NCBI GenBank assembly: GCA_022316685.1
Contig: JAKJHU010000065.1
Coordinates: 3,218,322 to 3,282,321 of the forward strand
Length of the DNA: 64,000 bases
Reading direction: 5' to 3'
From: Progne subis subis
Taxonomy: Eukaryota > Chordata > Aves > Passeriformes > Hirundinidae
Within the stretch, counting starts at the first letter, position 1. Every line of letters begins with the position of its first letter. Positions 25,871-38,400 of the stretch are shown here, piece after piece. The notes under the pieces are model-generated. The model saw nothing but the letters and a program-made list of their open reading frames with translations. It was not told where the DNA came from and did no database searches. Both the position numbers and the translations under genes were made by a program.

Positions 25871-28800
25871 ATAACATCAGCTACGGCTAAAATGAACAGC
25901 AACAAATGCAAGCACTAGGCAGTGACACATCCATTAGAACAATCAATGTGTACCTACAAAGCTCAAAGACTCAGTATTCCGTGTTTTCTAAATTACTTCA
26001 TAGACTAAAGAAATCTGCTCTTCATGATGCTCAACAGTACTGCTGTACATAAAGTCAAACAAGGCCCTCACTATAATGAAAGGGGAATTTGGGGAGGGAC
26101 TGAGTTGGGGTTGGTTAGTTTCATTTTTTCATTTTGGAAGATAAAGCTATGAACAAGTTTAGTAAACAGGATTACTGTATCTCTAAAAAGCAAACCAAAA
26201 AACCACAATAAGCAATACTGAATTTTGAAAAATAAATTTACTGCAAATAGTGGACAAACCTTTGTTCTTCTGGCATCCAAAAACTGAACAGCATGGTAAA
26301 TGAAAAAATGAAGCAAAATCAACATAAAGGTCAGATGCAAGCAAAGGAGATTCAACAGAAAGAACTGAATTCAACAAAAAGTATCTTTAACAGAAAAAAA
26401 AAATTTATTGAGTTACACAGAAAGGCAACAACAAATTCACAGCACTCAAAATATATAAAATTATAGACAGACTTTACTCAATAGATGTGACAAAGAAAAA
26501 TACATTTGAAATAATCAGTCCCATGGTAAACTACAACATTCCTATTGGACATTGCTGTTCTTTTACACCTTTAGGTTTTTCAGAACACTGTAACTTGTCC
26601 TAAAATATGTATACTACATCTGAGTACAGAGATCTGTTTCTACTCCAGAGGTATGTCTTGCACTCCTTACTCAACACAGATCAAGATGAAAATGAATTTT
26701 GCCCATGTTAAGGTTGGAATACAGATAATTAACCTAAAATGCTATGGTTTATGATGTTCATTTCAAATTATATCTTTTTCTGACAATTTGTTTTTCTTGT
26801 TTTTTCCCCCTCTACTCACTGGTTACAAAGCATACTGAGCTTTCAGAAATATGAACTCCTAAATAGGCTCACACAGTTTGTACCAGAAGACGTGTAACTG
26901 AAGGACTTAGGGGATTTACATCAGACCTTTTAAGTTTAATTCACATTCTCTAGTTCCACATTCTAAAAACAAGAACAACAACAGGAACCACACCAAAAAA
27001 ACCCAAAAACAGCAACAACACAGACACCAAACTAACAAAACTTCATTGCATTTGATACTGCCTTCATGTTTTACACAAGTACATGTAAATCTGTTAGGTT
27101 TTAGCAATTATTTAAATTAAACAAAAAATTTAAAACCTTAAGAAACCAACCTTTTGAAATGTCTTTTATCAGTTATTTCAAATGGCAAAGAAGCATTACC
27201 AGTGGTAGAATTCAGTTAGACACTCTGAATACGTTCTGTCATTATATAAGCGCTACTTTAATGTACGTCCAGATCTTAACTCCCTTGGTATCTGATGTCT
27301 ATTAGGCACACACTCAGCTGAGAGCATACACACATGCAGGCCACTCATTTAGAGTCCAGCTTCTATTTAATGGCAATTCTTATCTTTTTTTAATCTCATC
27401 ATCTTAATTAGCTATAATAAGCTTTTAAACTCCAGTAAACTTAAAACTCCTTTAGACATAGAAACTTCCTCCCTTTGAATCTATTAATGTGCCAACTGTT
27501 TGTGACCCCTAGACTGACGACACTTCTCACACCTGACCAAGAACCTTCTCTGTACTACTATGCTACAACTAAGCAACAGCAATATTCACTAAGTACCAGT
27601 ACCCCAGAAACAGTCAAAATTCTTTCCCTGATCTGAATAATGATTTAAGATACATCCTCCTAATGTTAAATCAGAGCTTATTTATTACTTCATTCTACAA
27701 CTTATTTAGAAATTAATGTTTTTCCAAAGTCAAATAGTGTCTGTATCAAATGTCAATATGTCTATAAAAATCTAGCTGAGCAAAAAAACCCCTAATTTTA
27801 AAATATCATGTTTTAACCCATAAATACAAGTAAAGTTGACCTACATATTGCTAACACACAAACCTTCTGAATGCAAGCTGTAAAAACCAAAAAGAGTTGG
27901 ACCAACACAAAAATAATTATTAATCAGAACTCCAACAGCAGTTCTGTATAAGATAAATGAGACGAGTTCCTTTTCTGCCCCAAACAGCCTGTGCACACTG
28001 TCCTTAGGCTCTACCCAGACCCATGTTTGTCACTAAGTATGACAGTAGTTCTGGCTGCTTCTCTGTATTTATGTTAAAACTAACAGCCTCAACTGTGGCT
28101 ACTTTGACATAAAAAAATCCATTTTTGTACATCTTCAAGACTTAGAACGTGGTGGACCAGATTTAGAATTCTGGCACAGGTTTTCGTATCTGCAGCTTGC
28201 TTTGGAAAGGAATGAACAAATGTTGTGAGGGTGGAAAGAAATTGTATAATTAACTGCAGGGGAAGGAATGTAGGAGTGCTGTGAATATCTGTCACACAGC
28301 TGTCATTACATACAGAGAATTTTACAGGATTTAAAAAAAATGCAAGATCTGCCATATCTTTTATAATTTCTATTAAAAATTGCCTAGTTGACCAGAATTA
28401 TTTCCATGCCAATTTCCTTACAATGTATAAATAGCTCTCTCAGAACTTTTTCAATCCTTCTCCACAGCCCAGCTCCACAAAACAATCCATGGAACTGTGA
28501 ATTGCCCCATAAACTGAAACAAAACTATAAAAGGAAGATTAACTAATGGCTCTTCCCAGACTTCAAATCATGTTCTATGCAAGGAAGTTCCTCTAGTCTG
28601 TGCCAAGTAACTACAACCAAAAGAAATGCCTGCTGAGAACTATTCTGTCACAGTGTGCTTTAGGCCACATAAACATTTTCAGAGCATCCCACAGACACGG
28701 TGAACAGCGGAGGGGAATGAATTCACAGAGACTCGCTGGTTTGAAACTGTTGATCCACCTACAGAGGCACACAGCTTCTCATGCTCTGCACCATCACACT

Positions 28801-29745
28801 CCTACCAAAAACAAACACATTCAAGAGAACCCAGTCCCCTGGATTTTGCTCCTGATTCTCCCATTTCATTCCCACCCTGGCAAACAGAGAATTGACAGGG
28901 CTGAATCAGATGACAGTCCCGTCTCTTGGCAGTAAGAAATATAAAATGATATAGAAGACTGCAAAAATATCCTGCTGTGTAATTGTACGCTATACGAAGC
29001 TACAGCTACACCCGAACAACACACCTGGACAAATTATCCTGTCAACCATACTCATTCTCTAAAATCAAGCTTCCTTATTTATTCCATAATCTACCACTGT
29101 TTCATTTTAATTCTTCACAGTATGAGGCTCTATCATCAAAAGGAAACAGACTACTTAGTTTTCTTATGAACTGCACCTAAATCAAATTGGCTGCTAAATT
29201 TAGTTGTGTTACTGAAATAAGTATGAGCATTAGATTTGCAAATATTTCTAACTAAGTATTGTTAAAGAAAAACATGCAAATCCTAATTTTCTTCTGTAAA
29301 AATAAAATTAAAAAAAAAGGAACAGGTGACACTGTCTTAATTACCATAAATTAAGAAATGGATTCTCTCATGCATTTCCTCATCTATCTATTACAATTCA
29401 TTAATCTCATATCCAAAACCACCATTTTGAATTTTCAGATTTTCAACTGAAAAATCAGTTGACTAGAATTTTGCCTGAGTAAGACAGGACTGACAGAACT
29501 GGAAGGAGAAGAACAGATCTAATTTGAGAGGAATCACAAGAGATTCTGACCACATACGATGAATCTTCAGCATTTAAAATTCTGAGCATGAGATGCAAGA
29601 GAGCTTTTGCATAACACAGTTTGCTGATATAACCACATATTTGAAAAGGAAGAATCCCTGTCTGACTTTCCTTACTTTTTCTTTCTTCATGCCTTTAAAT
29701 TTGGTGTCTTGTCAAATTCTATAAAGCTTACCCTTACAACCATGC

Positions 29746-29804
29746 TTGCAAGTTTAATAAAGAATCTTGTCATGTACACTTAAATCTGCATTTCTTAACG
29801 CAGA
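29746..29804. repeat. Direct repeat copy 1 flanking the LTR fragment (59 bp)
   Basis: Starts TTGCAAG and ends CGCAGA. It aligns without gaps to 30182-30240, with 48 of 59 positions identical by hand count. It directly abuts the LTR terminus at 29805. It is far longer than the 4-6 bp target duplication made by retroviral integration. Confidence 0.8.
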
Positions 29805-30181
29805 TGTGGTGGGTTGACATTGGCAGGAGGCCAGGACTCCACCAAGCCAACCTATCACTCCCCTCCTCAGCAGGACTGCAGGCTGGAGGGGAATAGGATG
29901 AAATAAACCTCGTGGCTCAAGGCAAAGGCAGTTTAATAAAACAAAAGCAAAGGCCATGCACAGAAGCAAAGGAAAATGCAAGATTTGCTCTCTATGTCCC
30001 ATGAGCAGGCCATACCCTGCCACTTCCTGGCCAGTAGGGCTTCAGTACACTTGCTCCAAAAGACAAACACTGAAATAAGGAACACCCCCCTCCATCAGCT
30101 TCTTGTTCAAACTCTTCCTCTTCTTTACTAATCAAGTGCCCACCAGGCTGCTCGATCACTCCCCTAAGCTTGCCGTGTGCT
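29805..30181 (-). mobile_element. Degraded avian ERV LTR fragment
   Basis: Read on the minus strand, the 3' end is GTCAACCCACCACA, finishing in CA at 29805-29806. Upstream of it come GAGGGGAGTGATAGG, then ATTAAACTGCCTTTGCC followed by TTGAGCCACGAGG, and a TTGCTTCTGTGCATGGCCTT segment. This order (a polyadenylation-region ATTAAACTG..CCACGAG, a GGGGAGTGA block, then a terminal CA) matches the 3' half of the abundant avian LTR family that also seems to supply the fragment at 1-72. The 5' part is poorly preserved. The motif ATCACTCCCCT (plus strand) occurs twice, at 29854-29864 and 30155-30165, which suggests internal rearrangement. No internal retroviral genes are present. The upper limit is approximate and is set where the flanking direct repeat begins. 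Confidence 0.65.
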
Positions 30182-30240
30182 TTGCAAGCTAAATATGGAA
30201 TCTGGTCATATACATTTAAATCTCCATTTCTAAATACAGA
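30182..30240. repeat. Direct repeat copy 2 flanking the LTR fragment (59 bp)
   Basis: Second copy of the 59-bp repeat, starting TTGCAAG and ending TACAGA, 436 bp from copy 1 with no insertions or deletions between them. On the minus strand one frame reads S-V-F-R-N-G-D-L-N-V-Y-D here and S-A-L-R-N-A-D-L-S-V-H-D in copy 1. Whether either was ever coding is unknown. Confidence 0.8.
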
Positions 30241-30329
30241 CATATTTAATCTGAAGTATCAGACTTCACTACTGTTCAGTCAGCTTCTCTGGGTCATCTC
30301 ACACAGGTATTTTATATTGCCTAAAGACC

Positions 30330-30337
30330 TGACGTCA
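30330..30337. promoter_or_regulatory. Consensus cAMP response element, TGACGTCA
   Basis: A full palindromic CRE containing a CpG, about 90 bp above the second 59-bp repeat. No promoter context is evident, so this is a motif match only. Confidence 0.2.
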
Positions 30338-30589
30338 TTGAATGAAAATGCATCCCCATACAGGCTAAAAACTTTTAGTACTGCAAATTCCAGAGCAGTT
30401 TTGCACCTATTTCATAAGGAAGAAACTGTACATATATTTCTTTCCTAATTCCCTTGTTTACTGTGGGCTTAGAGATGTTGATGAGCCAAATCTTGTAGCC
30501 TGTATTCACAACCAGAAGGTCAAGACAAAGGGACTTTTAGAAATTAAGAAGTCAAAGATTTGAGATGAATAATCTGCAAAGATACATGT

Positions 30590-30607
30590 GGGGGGGGGGG
30601 GGGGGGG
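30590..30607. repeat. Homopolymer of 18 G (18 C on the ERC2 strand)
   Basis: An uninterrupted run of G in AT-rich intron, about 350 bp above the LTR fragment. The length is likely polymorphic and prone to sequencing error. In ERC2 pre-mRNA it would be a C-run. Confidence 0.9.
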
Positions 30608-31976
30608 TGGAATCAAGTTCTTTAGTCATTAAAACAGGAGGTTTATTAAAACCTTTGTCATTAGTATCATAGCAAAATGCAGGGGTTTTAGGTGATCCTT
30701 ACCATGACAACTTTTAAGCAGTCCAATAATGCTGCTATGACAAGACTGGCCTCCTTTTTTTTTCACCCCTTCCCTTGGAAGAAATACTGCTAGTAGTGCC
30801 AGTGTCACTAAAAAGTATATTAGCTGACTGAAAAATCATCAGTAACAAATATTTCAAACAGTATGAACGCACGTGGAAGAATCTGTTTTCAGATAATTTC
30901 TTACAACTTACAGGAGTAAAACACAAAATGCTTTTTAACAAGGCCTAGAAATCAGTGTCAGTTTAAGAAAAGCAGATTATTATTTGTTTCCCAATAGTTC
31001 TGTCTGCAACATGGACTACCCAGCTAAGAACAATGCACAGTTTAGAAGTCCTGGATAGTCAAAGATAAATCTTAGGCATTCATATTTTAAAACTATTCTC
31101 GACAGATAAAGTAACTATATACTGTGAGAAATCTTCCATCCCCCCCATGAACTCCAGCTCCTCTGATACTTTTAACTGCCATGATAAGTTTCTCCTTTTT
31201 TTCAGGATTGGAGCACTTAGGTTCCCCAAGGAAGCTTTTAAACCATTCAGGATGATAAACCTCTACCCTCCCCACATAAAATTTCCCTCATGGCCTTGGC
31301 TCTCTGTAATCAATACTTGTGATTTGTATTCTGACTGCCCATTGTTTACCAAAGACGAGCAGAATCCCTGTCCTACAGCTAATCTCAGGAGTAACTGAAA
31401 TCACTGAACAGAAACACCGTCTCAGTTTCCCATCATCACACACAGGTCCAGGAAAGTGAGAAAACACTCAAGGCTTTGGCCAAACAACAAATATTCCACT
31501 CCCCCATTGATCTCACCCACAAGCCCCAGTGGTAACAAACGGATACAAGATTAAAAGAAAAACAAAAAGCACAAGAGCACATCATGCCTAGCTCTCAGTT
31601 TCTCATGAAACAGACTTTATCTCGTCAGCCTTTTATCTAGAGGAAACAGTAAGTTTTCAGTTCTGATGATACACTGTCTGGTACTTTCTGGAAGCCTTTG
31701 TTTTTGAGACTGACTTCTCTGCTGTTAAAGCTTTCTTATGAAGAATGATTCAACACCATAAATACATCCCTAAAGTAATAATCACAAGCTTTCAGAAGGT
31801 AACAGTACATTATCAAGGGTTTTCAATATGTTCTGTTTCGACAAGATATTTGCAGACAAACACAAAGCTCTCAAAACATTGTGGAAAAAAATCTTAAAAC
31901 TTAATAAGTATTGTTCACTAACGAAACATTGCACTGTATATTTAGTACAGACTAAAACTTTGTTTCTGCTTTACTT

Positions 31977-31997
31977 AAAAAAAAAAAAAAAAAAAAA
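31977..31997. repeat. Homopolymer of 21 A
   Basis: A simple A-run, followed soon after by an eight-T run. No retrotransposed sequence with a target duplication was recognised beside it. Confidence 0.9.
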
Positions 31998-32573
31998 CCA
32001 CTTTTTTTTGAGGAAACACAAGAAAAAGTAATTATCTCCCTGACCTCTAAGCTCAAGTCTCCACATACAAAGCAGACTTTTTTTCCTAGCATGGAGATGT
32101 TCAACATCAGGCTTTTTATCAAATAGCATTATATTCCTCCTTTGTTATAATAATTGGGTATTATCTATTCAAGGCCCAGTACATAAACAACCACATCCAG
32201 ATTAAGTCAGCAAACAGGTAACTAAAGTGCGTGAAAAACTATTAAAACATTATTTGTCTCAGCCTCACCAAACTACAGGTTTTTAGTTCATTTTTTAATC
32301 CATAAAATTGGTTACATATTAGTTATCAACATGGAAATTGATTAACCAAATGTTGGGAGAAGCTAAGAGCATGTTACTGTTTTGCAGGGATATTTTAGGA
32401 GTCTTTAAAGAAAAGCATACAGAGCTCCCCTAAAAGTGAAATCATATATGCCCCCAGTGGACCAGCAACAGCCTGAGCAATACCCTGTCAGATTCCAGAA
32501 TAGATTACTGATGAATTCGAGTGATGTACTGATGTATTTGCTCTCTCAGAAAACTCTAGGGGCTACAGAATTA

Positions 32574-32626
32574 TTGGGTTTGTTTGGGTTTTTTGTTTGT
32601 TTGTTTTTTTGTTTGGGGTTTTTTTA
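32574..32626. repeat. G/T-rich simple sequence, (GTTT)-like
   Basis: GGGTTTGTTTGGG followed by repeated TTTG/GTTT units. Low complexity only. Confidence 0.85.
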
Positions 32627-34712
32627 ACAGTAGTAGAATGCCACAGGATCAGTACTTCTCACTGCTGGTTTGGGGCCTGAGGAGAAATTAGGTTTAGTGA
32701 TGATCATAATGAGACAAGAAATTAAAGCAAAATGCACCTAATGGGAGTATTTAATTTAGAAGCAGGATTGCACGTGCATGTGAATGCAGGTCTGCCTCTG
32801 TCGTAGGGAACTGAGCTCTATTCCTGCTTCCATGTACAACTGAAATGCACTTGTTCAAAAACCTGTCAATATTTGCCTTCTTACTTCCATATCCATGGGA
32901 TTATGCTCTGTAACACCAGTTAGGTGTGAACCATCATGCAAACTGCAGTTAATGAAGAACAAAAACTTAAGAATTTGTTGTTTCTGATTGCCAGTTTAAA
33001 AAAAATTACTGATAAGCAAAAGAATACTTGGCAAGTACTTTCCTCTTTCTTTTTGGACAGTAGAATATATTGTGCAGCCTGCAAATTCAGTCAAAATAAT
33101 AGCATAGCAAAATTCTTGGATGCTAAACAGGCCTATTACTTTCTTATTTCTCAAAAACTGAGGTCAGGGTACATTAAAGGAATTTTTTTCAGGCACCAAG
33201 TCAAGAAATTTCTTACAAAAGGAGTGCATTGAGAGCAAACAAGGTCACATTTCAAACACTGAAAAACTTGTGGTATTTGATCTTCAGGCCTTCCTTTTAT
33301 CTGCTTGGACTTTTGCTATAGAGTTTCTGATTCTGGCAGAGAACTCACTATTACCATGAAAATAAAATGAACCCTTTTCCCAGATTTAAAAAAAGTGAAC
33401 TGGGCTCTATTTTGTAGTCTGCCTCTAATGAAACATGCCACTACCTTCATTAAAGAAATTAAATAAAATCCAAAGAAGGGGATTTCCGTGAACAAAGCGC
33501 AGGTTCTGCTGAAGCTACCAAAGAGAAATGCAGATAAAGGAAAACTATAGAGATGTGCAAATAGTGTTCCCAATTATAAAGTCATAAGAGATCAGAACAC
33601 AAATGGTCGCTGCTGTCAGTAAACAGCAAGCCACAAAAGTCTGAATCATGTTAAAAAAAAAATGAAAGCAACTATTCACATAATAAGCAGTATGTGCTTG
33701 TTTCTCAGAGGAATTTAATACCCAACACAGTATAAAAGTTAACATTTTATATATCATATCTAAGAAGCAATACAGAGAACTCCAGCAGACAGAGAACCTG
33801 CCAGTCCCCTCCAGTGGAGATTTTGGTGATTATTTTACACTGTATTGAAAGACACAAAAGAGGAAAGTTAGCAGACCAGACAAAACCTCAGCATTGTACT
33901 GCAAACCTTGATGTTTAATTTAAGTGTGAACTGGGGGCACAAAGTTTCCATACAGAAAATCTCCAGTGATAGAAGAAACAAATGCAGAGCATCACTGAAA
34001 GCTGTGGGAATGGGACACTTCAACGTTTGTGCTGACCTTCTTACCCTTGTCACCTTTCCATTTTGTAACTTTCTAAATACATTTTTTTTAAATGCAGCCA
34101 CTAGAAAAATCATATGAACGTAAGTTATTCACACGACAATTTCAAGCACAGCTTTTAGTAAGCCAGAAGTACAAGTTCCAATTTCAGCCTCTCCCTGGTC
34201 TATTTTAATCAGCAAAATACATAAAAGAGCACTCTTCAGCAGTTCAATTCTTTTTCACTAGTAGGAATAGTACTGTGAGTTGATTAACCATAATACATAA
34301 TCATTTCCCATTGAAACAATTTGAAAAGGAGCTTTAGAACTACATATTCTGGTAAGGCTAAAGGAAAATGGGGGAAAAAAAAAAAAATAGGGATTTCAGT
34401 GGCTCCACTCAAAACAGAGCTCAGTTAGATCCAACAGTGACAAATGGTGCATCACAAAGCAAGATGACCATCTGGAAAGACATTTTATCCTGGTTTTCTG
34501 AAGAAATGCAGATATGTAGAAAAGAAATCATTAGGGCTCAAAAAGATCCCTGCAGTTAACAAATATACGCTTCCACAAGTCGGGAGAACTCTGGTTTCGC
34601 AGTGAACTTTGTTACATCTGGATTTATTCTTGTCAGATTTCATGGGAGTCTCTTCCACAGCCTGAAGGAACCCAGGACTACTCCATAAAAATTCCGCAGC
34701 CATGGAGCGCTC

Positions 34713-34726
34713 CCACAAGGTGGCAC
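34713..34726 (+). promoter_or_regulatory. CTCF-like motif
   Basis: CCACAAGGTGGCAC matches the core CTCF consensus CCASYAGRKGGCRS at 13 of 14 positions (A in place of Y at position 5). It sits in a CpG-containing, GC-richer block (about 34560-34800) within AT-rich intron. Occupancy cannot be judged from sequence. Confidence 0.3.
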
Positions 34727-34780
34727 TAAATCCCCAGCCGCCAGAAATCCCTACAGAGCACAGCGACGCGAAGGCAGAAC

Positions 34781-34860
34781 CTGCGGCCACCTATAGAACA
34801 GAAATAAATATAGACTGCGGCCACGTACGGAACAGAAATAAATAAATAGACTATGGCCAC
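34781..34860. repeat. Short tandem repeat of about 34-36 bp, about 2.3 copies
   Basis: CTGCGGCCAC plus AACAGAAATAAATA begins at 34781 and again at 34815. A third, partial unit (CTATGGCCAC) begins at 34851. Unit lengths are 34 and 36 bp, the second enlarged by extra AATA. The array runs into an AATA-rich tail to about 34890. Confidence 0.75.
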
Positions 34861-35024
34861 GCACACAAATAAAAAGGAATAAATAAATAGGAATATCTAC
34901 AGATTAGAAATCACAGGATAGAAAAATAAAATTAAAAGCCTAAATCAGGTATTTTAGAAGAGATCTTAATTTCCCCCTCATAATTCAACAACTGTAGTGG
35001 CAGGACACACAGACACATATACCA

Positions 35025-35070
35025 CGTGTGTATGTATGTGTGTATATATATATATATACACACACACACC
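35025..35070. repeat. Compound (TG)/(TA)/(CA) microsatellite with 28-bp palindrome
   Basis: GTGTGTATGTATGTG leads into (TA)8 at 35043-35058 and then (CA)n to 35069. Positions 35037-35064 form a perfect palindrome, TGTGTG-(TA)8-CACACA, able to form a hairpin or cruciform. Confidence 0.9.
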
Positions 35071-35169
35071 GGTTCAATGTATACATTTACTTACAGTCAA
35101 CACTTAAGAAATCAAGTTTACTCAAGATAAAGTGGCTCTTTGTCCCAAGATCTGACATTAATATTAGTA

Positions 35170-35410
35170 TTTCTACTGCAGCAGTGATTTCCCTGCCCTG
35201 GTGACCCCCTCGGGGTGCTGGATCCAAGCCCTCTGTGCTCTGGAAGCACCCACAGCTGGATGCAGCCTTGTGCAGCTGCATCTTTCCGTAGGGGACAGCC
35301 TGCAGGTCTCAGCAGCCCCGACAGATACAGTCCAGCCACAAACAGCAGAGTGAAACCTGCGCATCTTCCTAAACACCATTCAGCAATGGATACCGCACAA
35401 CATACTTCAA
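35170..35410. other. GC-richer block without recognised identity
   Basis: About 240 bp of raised GC, with several PstI-like CTGCAG and CAGCTG words. All three minus frames are open across part of it because stops are rare at this composition, so no single coding frame stands out. It belongs to a run of unusual sequence from about 34560 that also holds the tandem repeat, microsatellite and CTCF-like motif. Confidence 0.3.
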
Positions 35411-38400
35411 ATACCTGACTTGTAGTTAAACGCTTAAGCCTTTCAGATTCCAAGTTTTAAGCACTACTACCTTATATTCTTTAAACTGTGATTATAAAGC
35501 CTGGCGTAAATTTCTTTGGAAACACATATATCAAAGTAATGGCATAATCTTGAAATTAATGCACAAACAGTGAGAAATTTCTCAGCTAAGATATAAATCC
35601 ACAATTACTTTTCACCAGAGCAACTATAGGCAGTAAAAACTCCATTTTAAACTACTTGATTTTTTTTTTATCCCTCACCCTTTCCTTGCATGTTAGCAGA
35701 GTCTTTTCCCCCATGTGCATTGCATAATCTTAATTACTGAAAGAGTAGCGTACCCATATGCTGGACTAATGCTTAGTGATGTTCAAACTCCTGAAGTGCC
35801 CAGAAGCCTTCAGGGCACCCTTTGTTGCCAATTTTAATTAAATAAACAGGTACTGGGGTCATTCCAGGCCAAATGCATTCCACAGTGCTGAATTTTAGGT
35901 TGTTAGCACTATCTGCTTTTCCGCCAACAGCCTATTGGGTTTTTTCCTCATTTTTCACACTGCTTTAAGTAAGCATGCTGTAAGAGTATCCAATTTTTAC
36001 AGGTATTAAGAAAGAAAGGAGTTATTAAATCTCTGCAACTGCTTTTCAACTAAACATGAAAACAATTATTAAGGTGAGAACAAATAAAGCAATTTGAAGA
36101 TCTGCTCTGTGCTCCAAGCATTACACTCACACAAAAAACAGTGCTAAGTTCCAAAAGCACACCACTACTATTGATTTTCTCTCAATCACCCCATGTTCAG
36201 GATAAGACACCACAAGATCCAGGAGTGGATAAGGGGATTTTAGAGCCACCTTGAAGCACAAAATGTTTATTTAATTGTAACTGCCAGGATTTATTTTTCC
36301 TGCACATCACATGCTTACACATCTGTTGGCTGTATAATGTAAACTCACTGCAATTTAAGTACAGATTTGTGTTCAGAATGAATATCCCATTCGACATATC
36401 CTCCCTTAATCCCCAGTTTTTGCACTTTATCACCAGAGAGGATTTGTTCTGTTCTGTATAAAAGGAAGTGAGAGTATAGAATCAATATTCCTGCTGTCAT
36501 CCAGAACACTCCATGCATCCTGCTCAGCTAAGGTCAGTTTCTGTCAATAATCAAATTAAATATATGGGCTCTTTTCTCTGTAAAAAGTTATGTAATGTTA
36601 TATCTTTCTACTTCTCAATTCATGCTCAGGGGCATCTTAATATTGAGCTTAGAAAACTCCATGACCCTTTATTATGTTTACTTTGCAGTCTTGCAAGAAT
36701 CACAAGTTTTGCTGTTTCTGCTATACAAGGTGCTCAAAGACTGCACTGCCAATCATTATTTAGTGACAGCAGTTCCTAGAGGTGCTTCTCAAGGAAAACA
36801 TCTCAGTGTTTTCTCGGTTCTGTTTCACAACGCTGATTATAGTTCATATCCTGACTTTCATAAAAGAAAGACTTAAAATTAACTAGCAAGCTCATAACTC
36901 ACACATTGCTGCAGTCAATGGCTCAGAAGCCAGACTTCATTCACGTTCTTGCATCACCTAATTATTCTGAGAGAAATGATTTTATTGGTGGACACCATTC
37001 AGATTCCATTGTAGAATTTTAGGAGAGTTCTAGCAAAAAGCACACTTTTTGTAGCACAAGTTATTTAAATATTAATCTGGTAAACTGAAGACTATTAAAC
37101 AATAGATAATCAAAGGTAAATGAATTTCAGTGTAAATGTTATGAGATAAACATTTGTATATAAGGGTAAAGGGAAACAAAGCATCATTCCATTCCTTCTC
37201 TGGCCACTATTTGTTGATCTTAAGAGCAAAGCTGTTGGAAAACACAAGTGCTCCCCCTCCAAACACAAGAGCCTGTATGGCAATGAGAGCACTACACTGA
37301 AGGATGAGTGTGACAAGCAATATAATCTTTATAATTGTTACTTTGTTTTCCCACATTTCAAACTACTCTTCACAATGCCTTCTCTCAGCCCAAATATTGT
37401 TGTCATCAGTCCTTAGCATTCCTGCATTAAATCCAGAAGAGATGATTCCAACCCTTCCATCTGACATTCTTCCTCTAACAAACAAGAGAATTTTCACTCT
37501 ACAAGGTGATATTTTCACACCGCATTCATAGTAACAGAAATAGGCATATTCCACTTTTTGAACTGTTTTATACACAGGAATTACACAGAAAAGCTAATTG
37601 ATATTTCAGACAACTGGACTGCTTCCAGAAGGAATAAAACATTGAATTATTGTTATCTAATTCAGGGCCATCTAAAAACAAAAAACTGGAAGAGATCCTG
37701 GCTCTGAAATACTCTAATGCTGTACAGATGAGATCATTTGTAACAGATAAGGATTAATCACAGGGGAATTGTTCTCTATTTCACATGCTACAGCTCCCAT
37801 CATCTCCCATTTGCCTTCTCACTCAATCTATAAGAAGGAAATGCACTTACATCACCTCTGAGGTAAACAATAATGCTCCTTGAGATGTAAAATCTGCCCC
37901 AGAATTCTCTGGATCAAGCCTGTATGCTACTCAGCAGACAAGAAAGCCCCATGCAAAGGAAGTTCTTATAGAAGATATAACCCACCAAAAATGAGAAGTC
38001 ATATCAGTTATTATAAATTAACTTAGAAGCCTACATCTTAAGCCATTAAATGTAATACTATACTTCTGAAAAAAACTGCATTCATTTTTTCAACTGAAGA
38101 AGGGGGAAAAGGAGATTTTATTCTGTATTATCTAACATCTTTACAGTCAGAAATCTATTAGTCCAAGAAGCCAAGCTTGTGTACAACCCTATGTTCGAAA
38201 TATAGGAAACAGAAGAGTCCCTTAATTAAACATTAGCATCACTCCAATCAAGAGATATTTTATTAGAGATGTACAGAGAAATTAGCATTAAACACAACAT
38301 TTCTTCAGTGCTCCAGAGCAGACATTCTTATTTGCAGCCTGTAGATCAACTTGCTAGTGAAAAAAGTGGATTGATGATCACAGAATAATTTACTTATTTC

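Noticed and set aside
35118..35453. Overlapping open frames in all three minus frames
   Set aside because: Several frames open at once reflect GC content, not coding selection.
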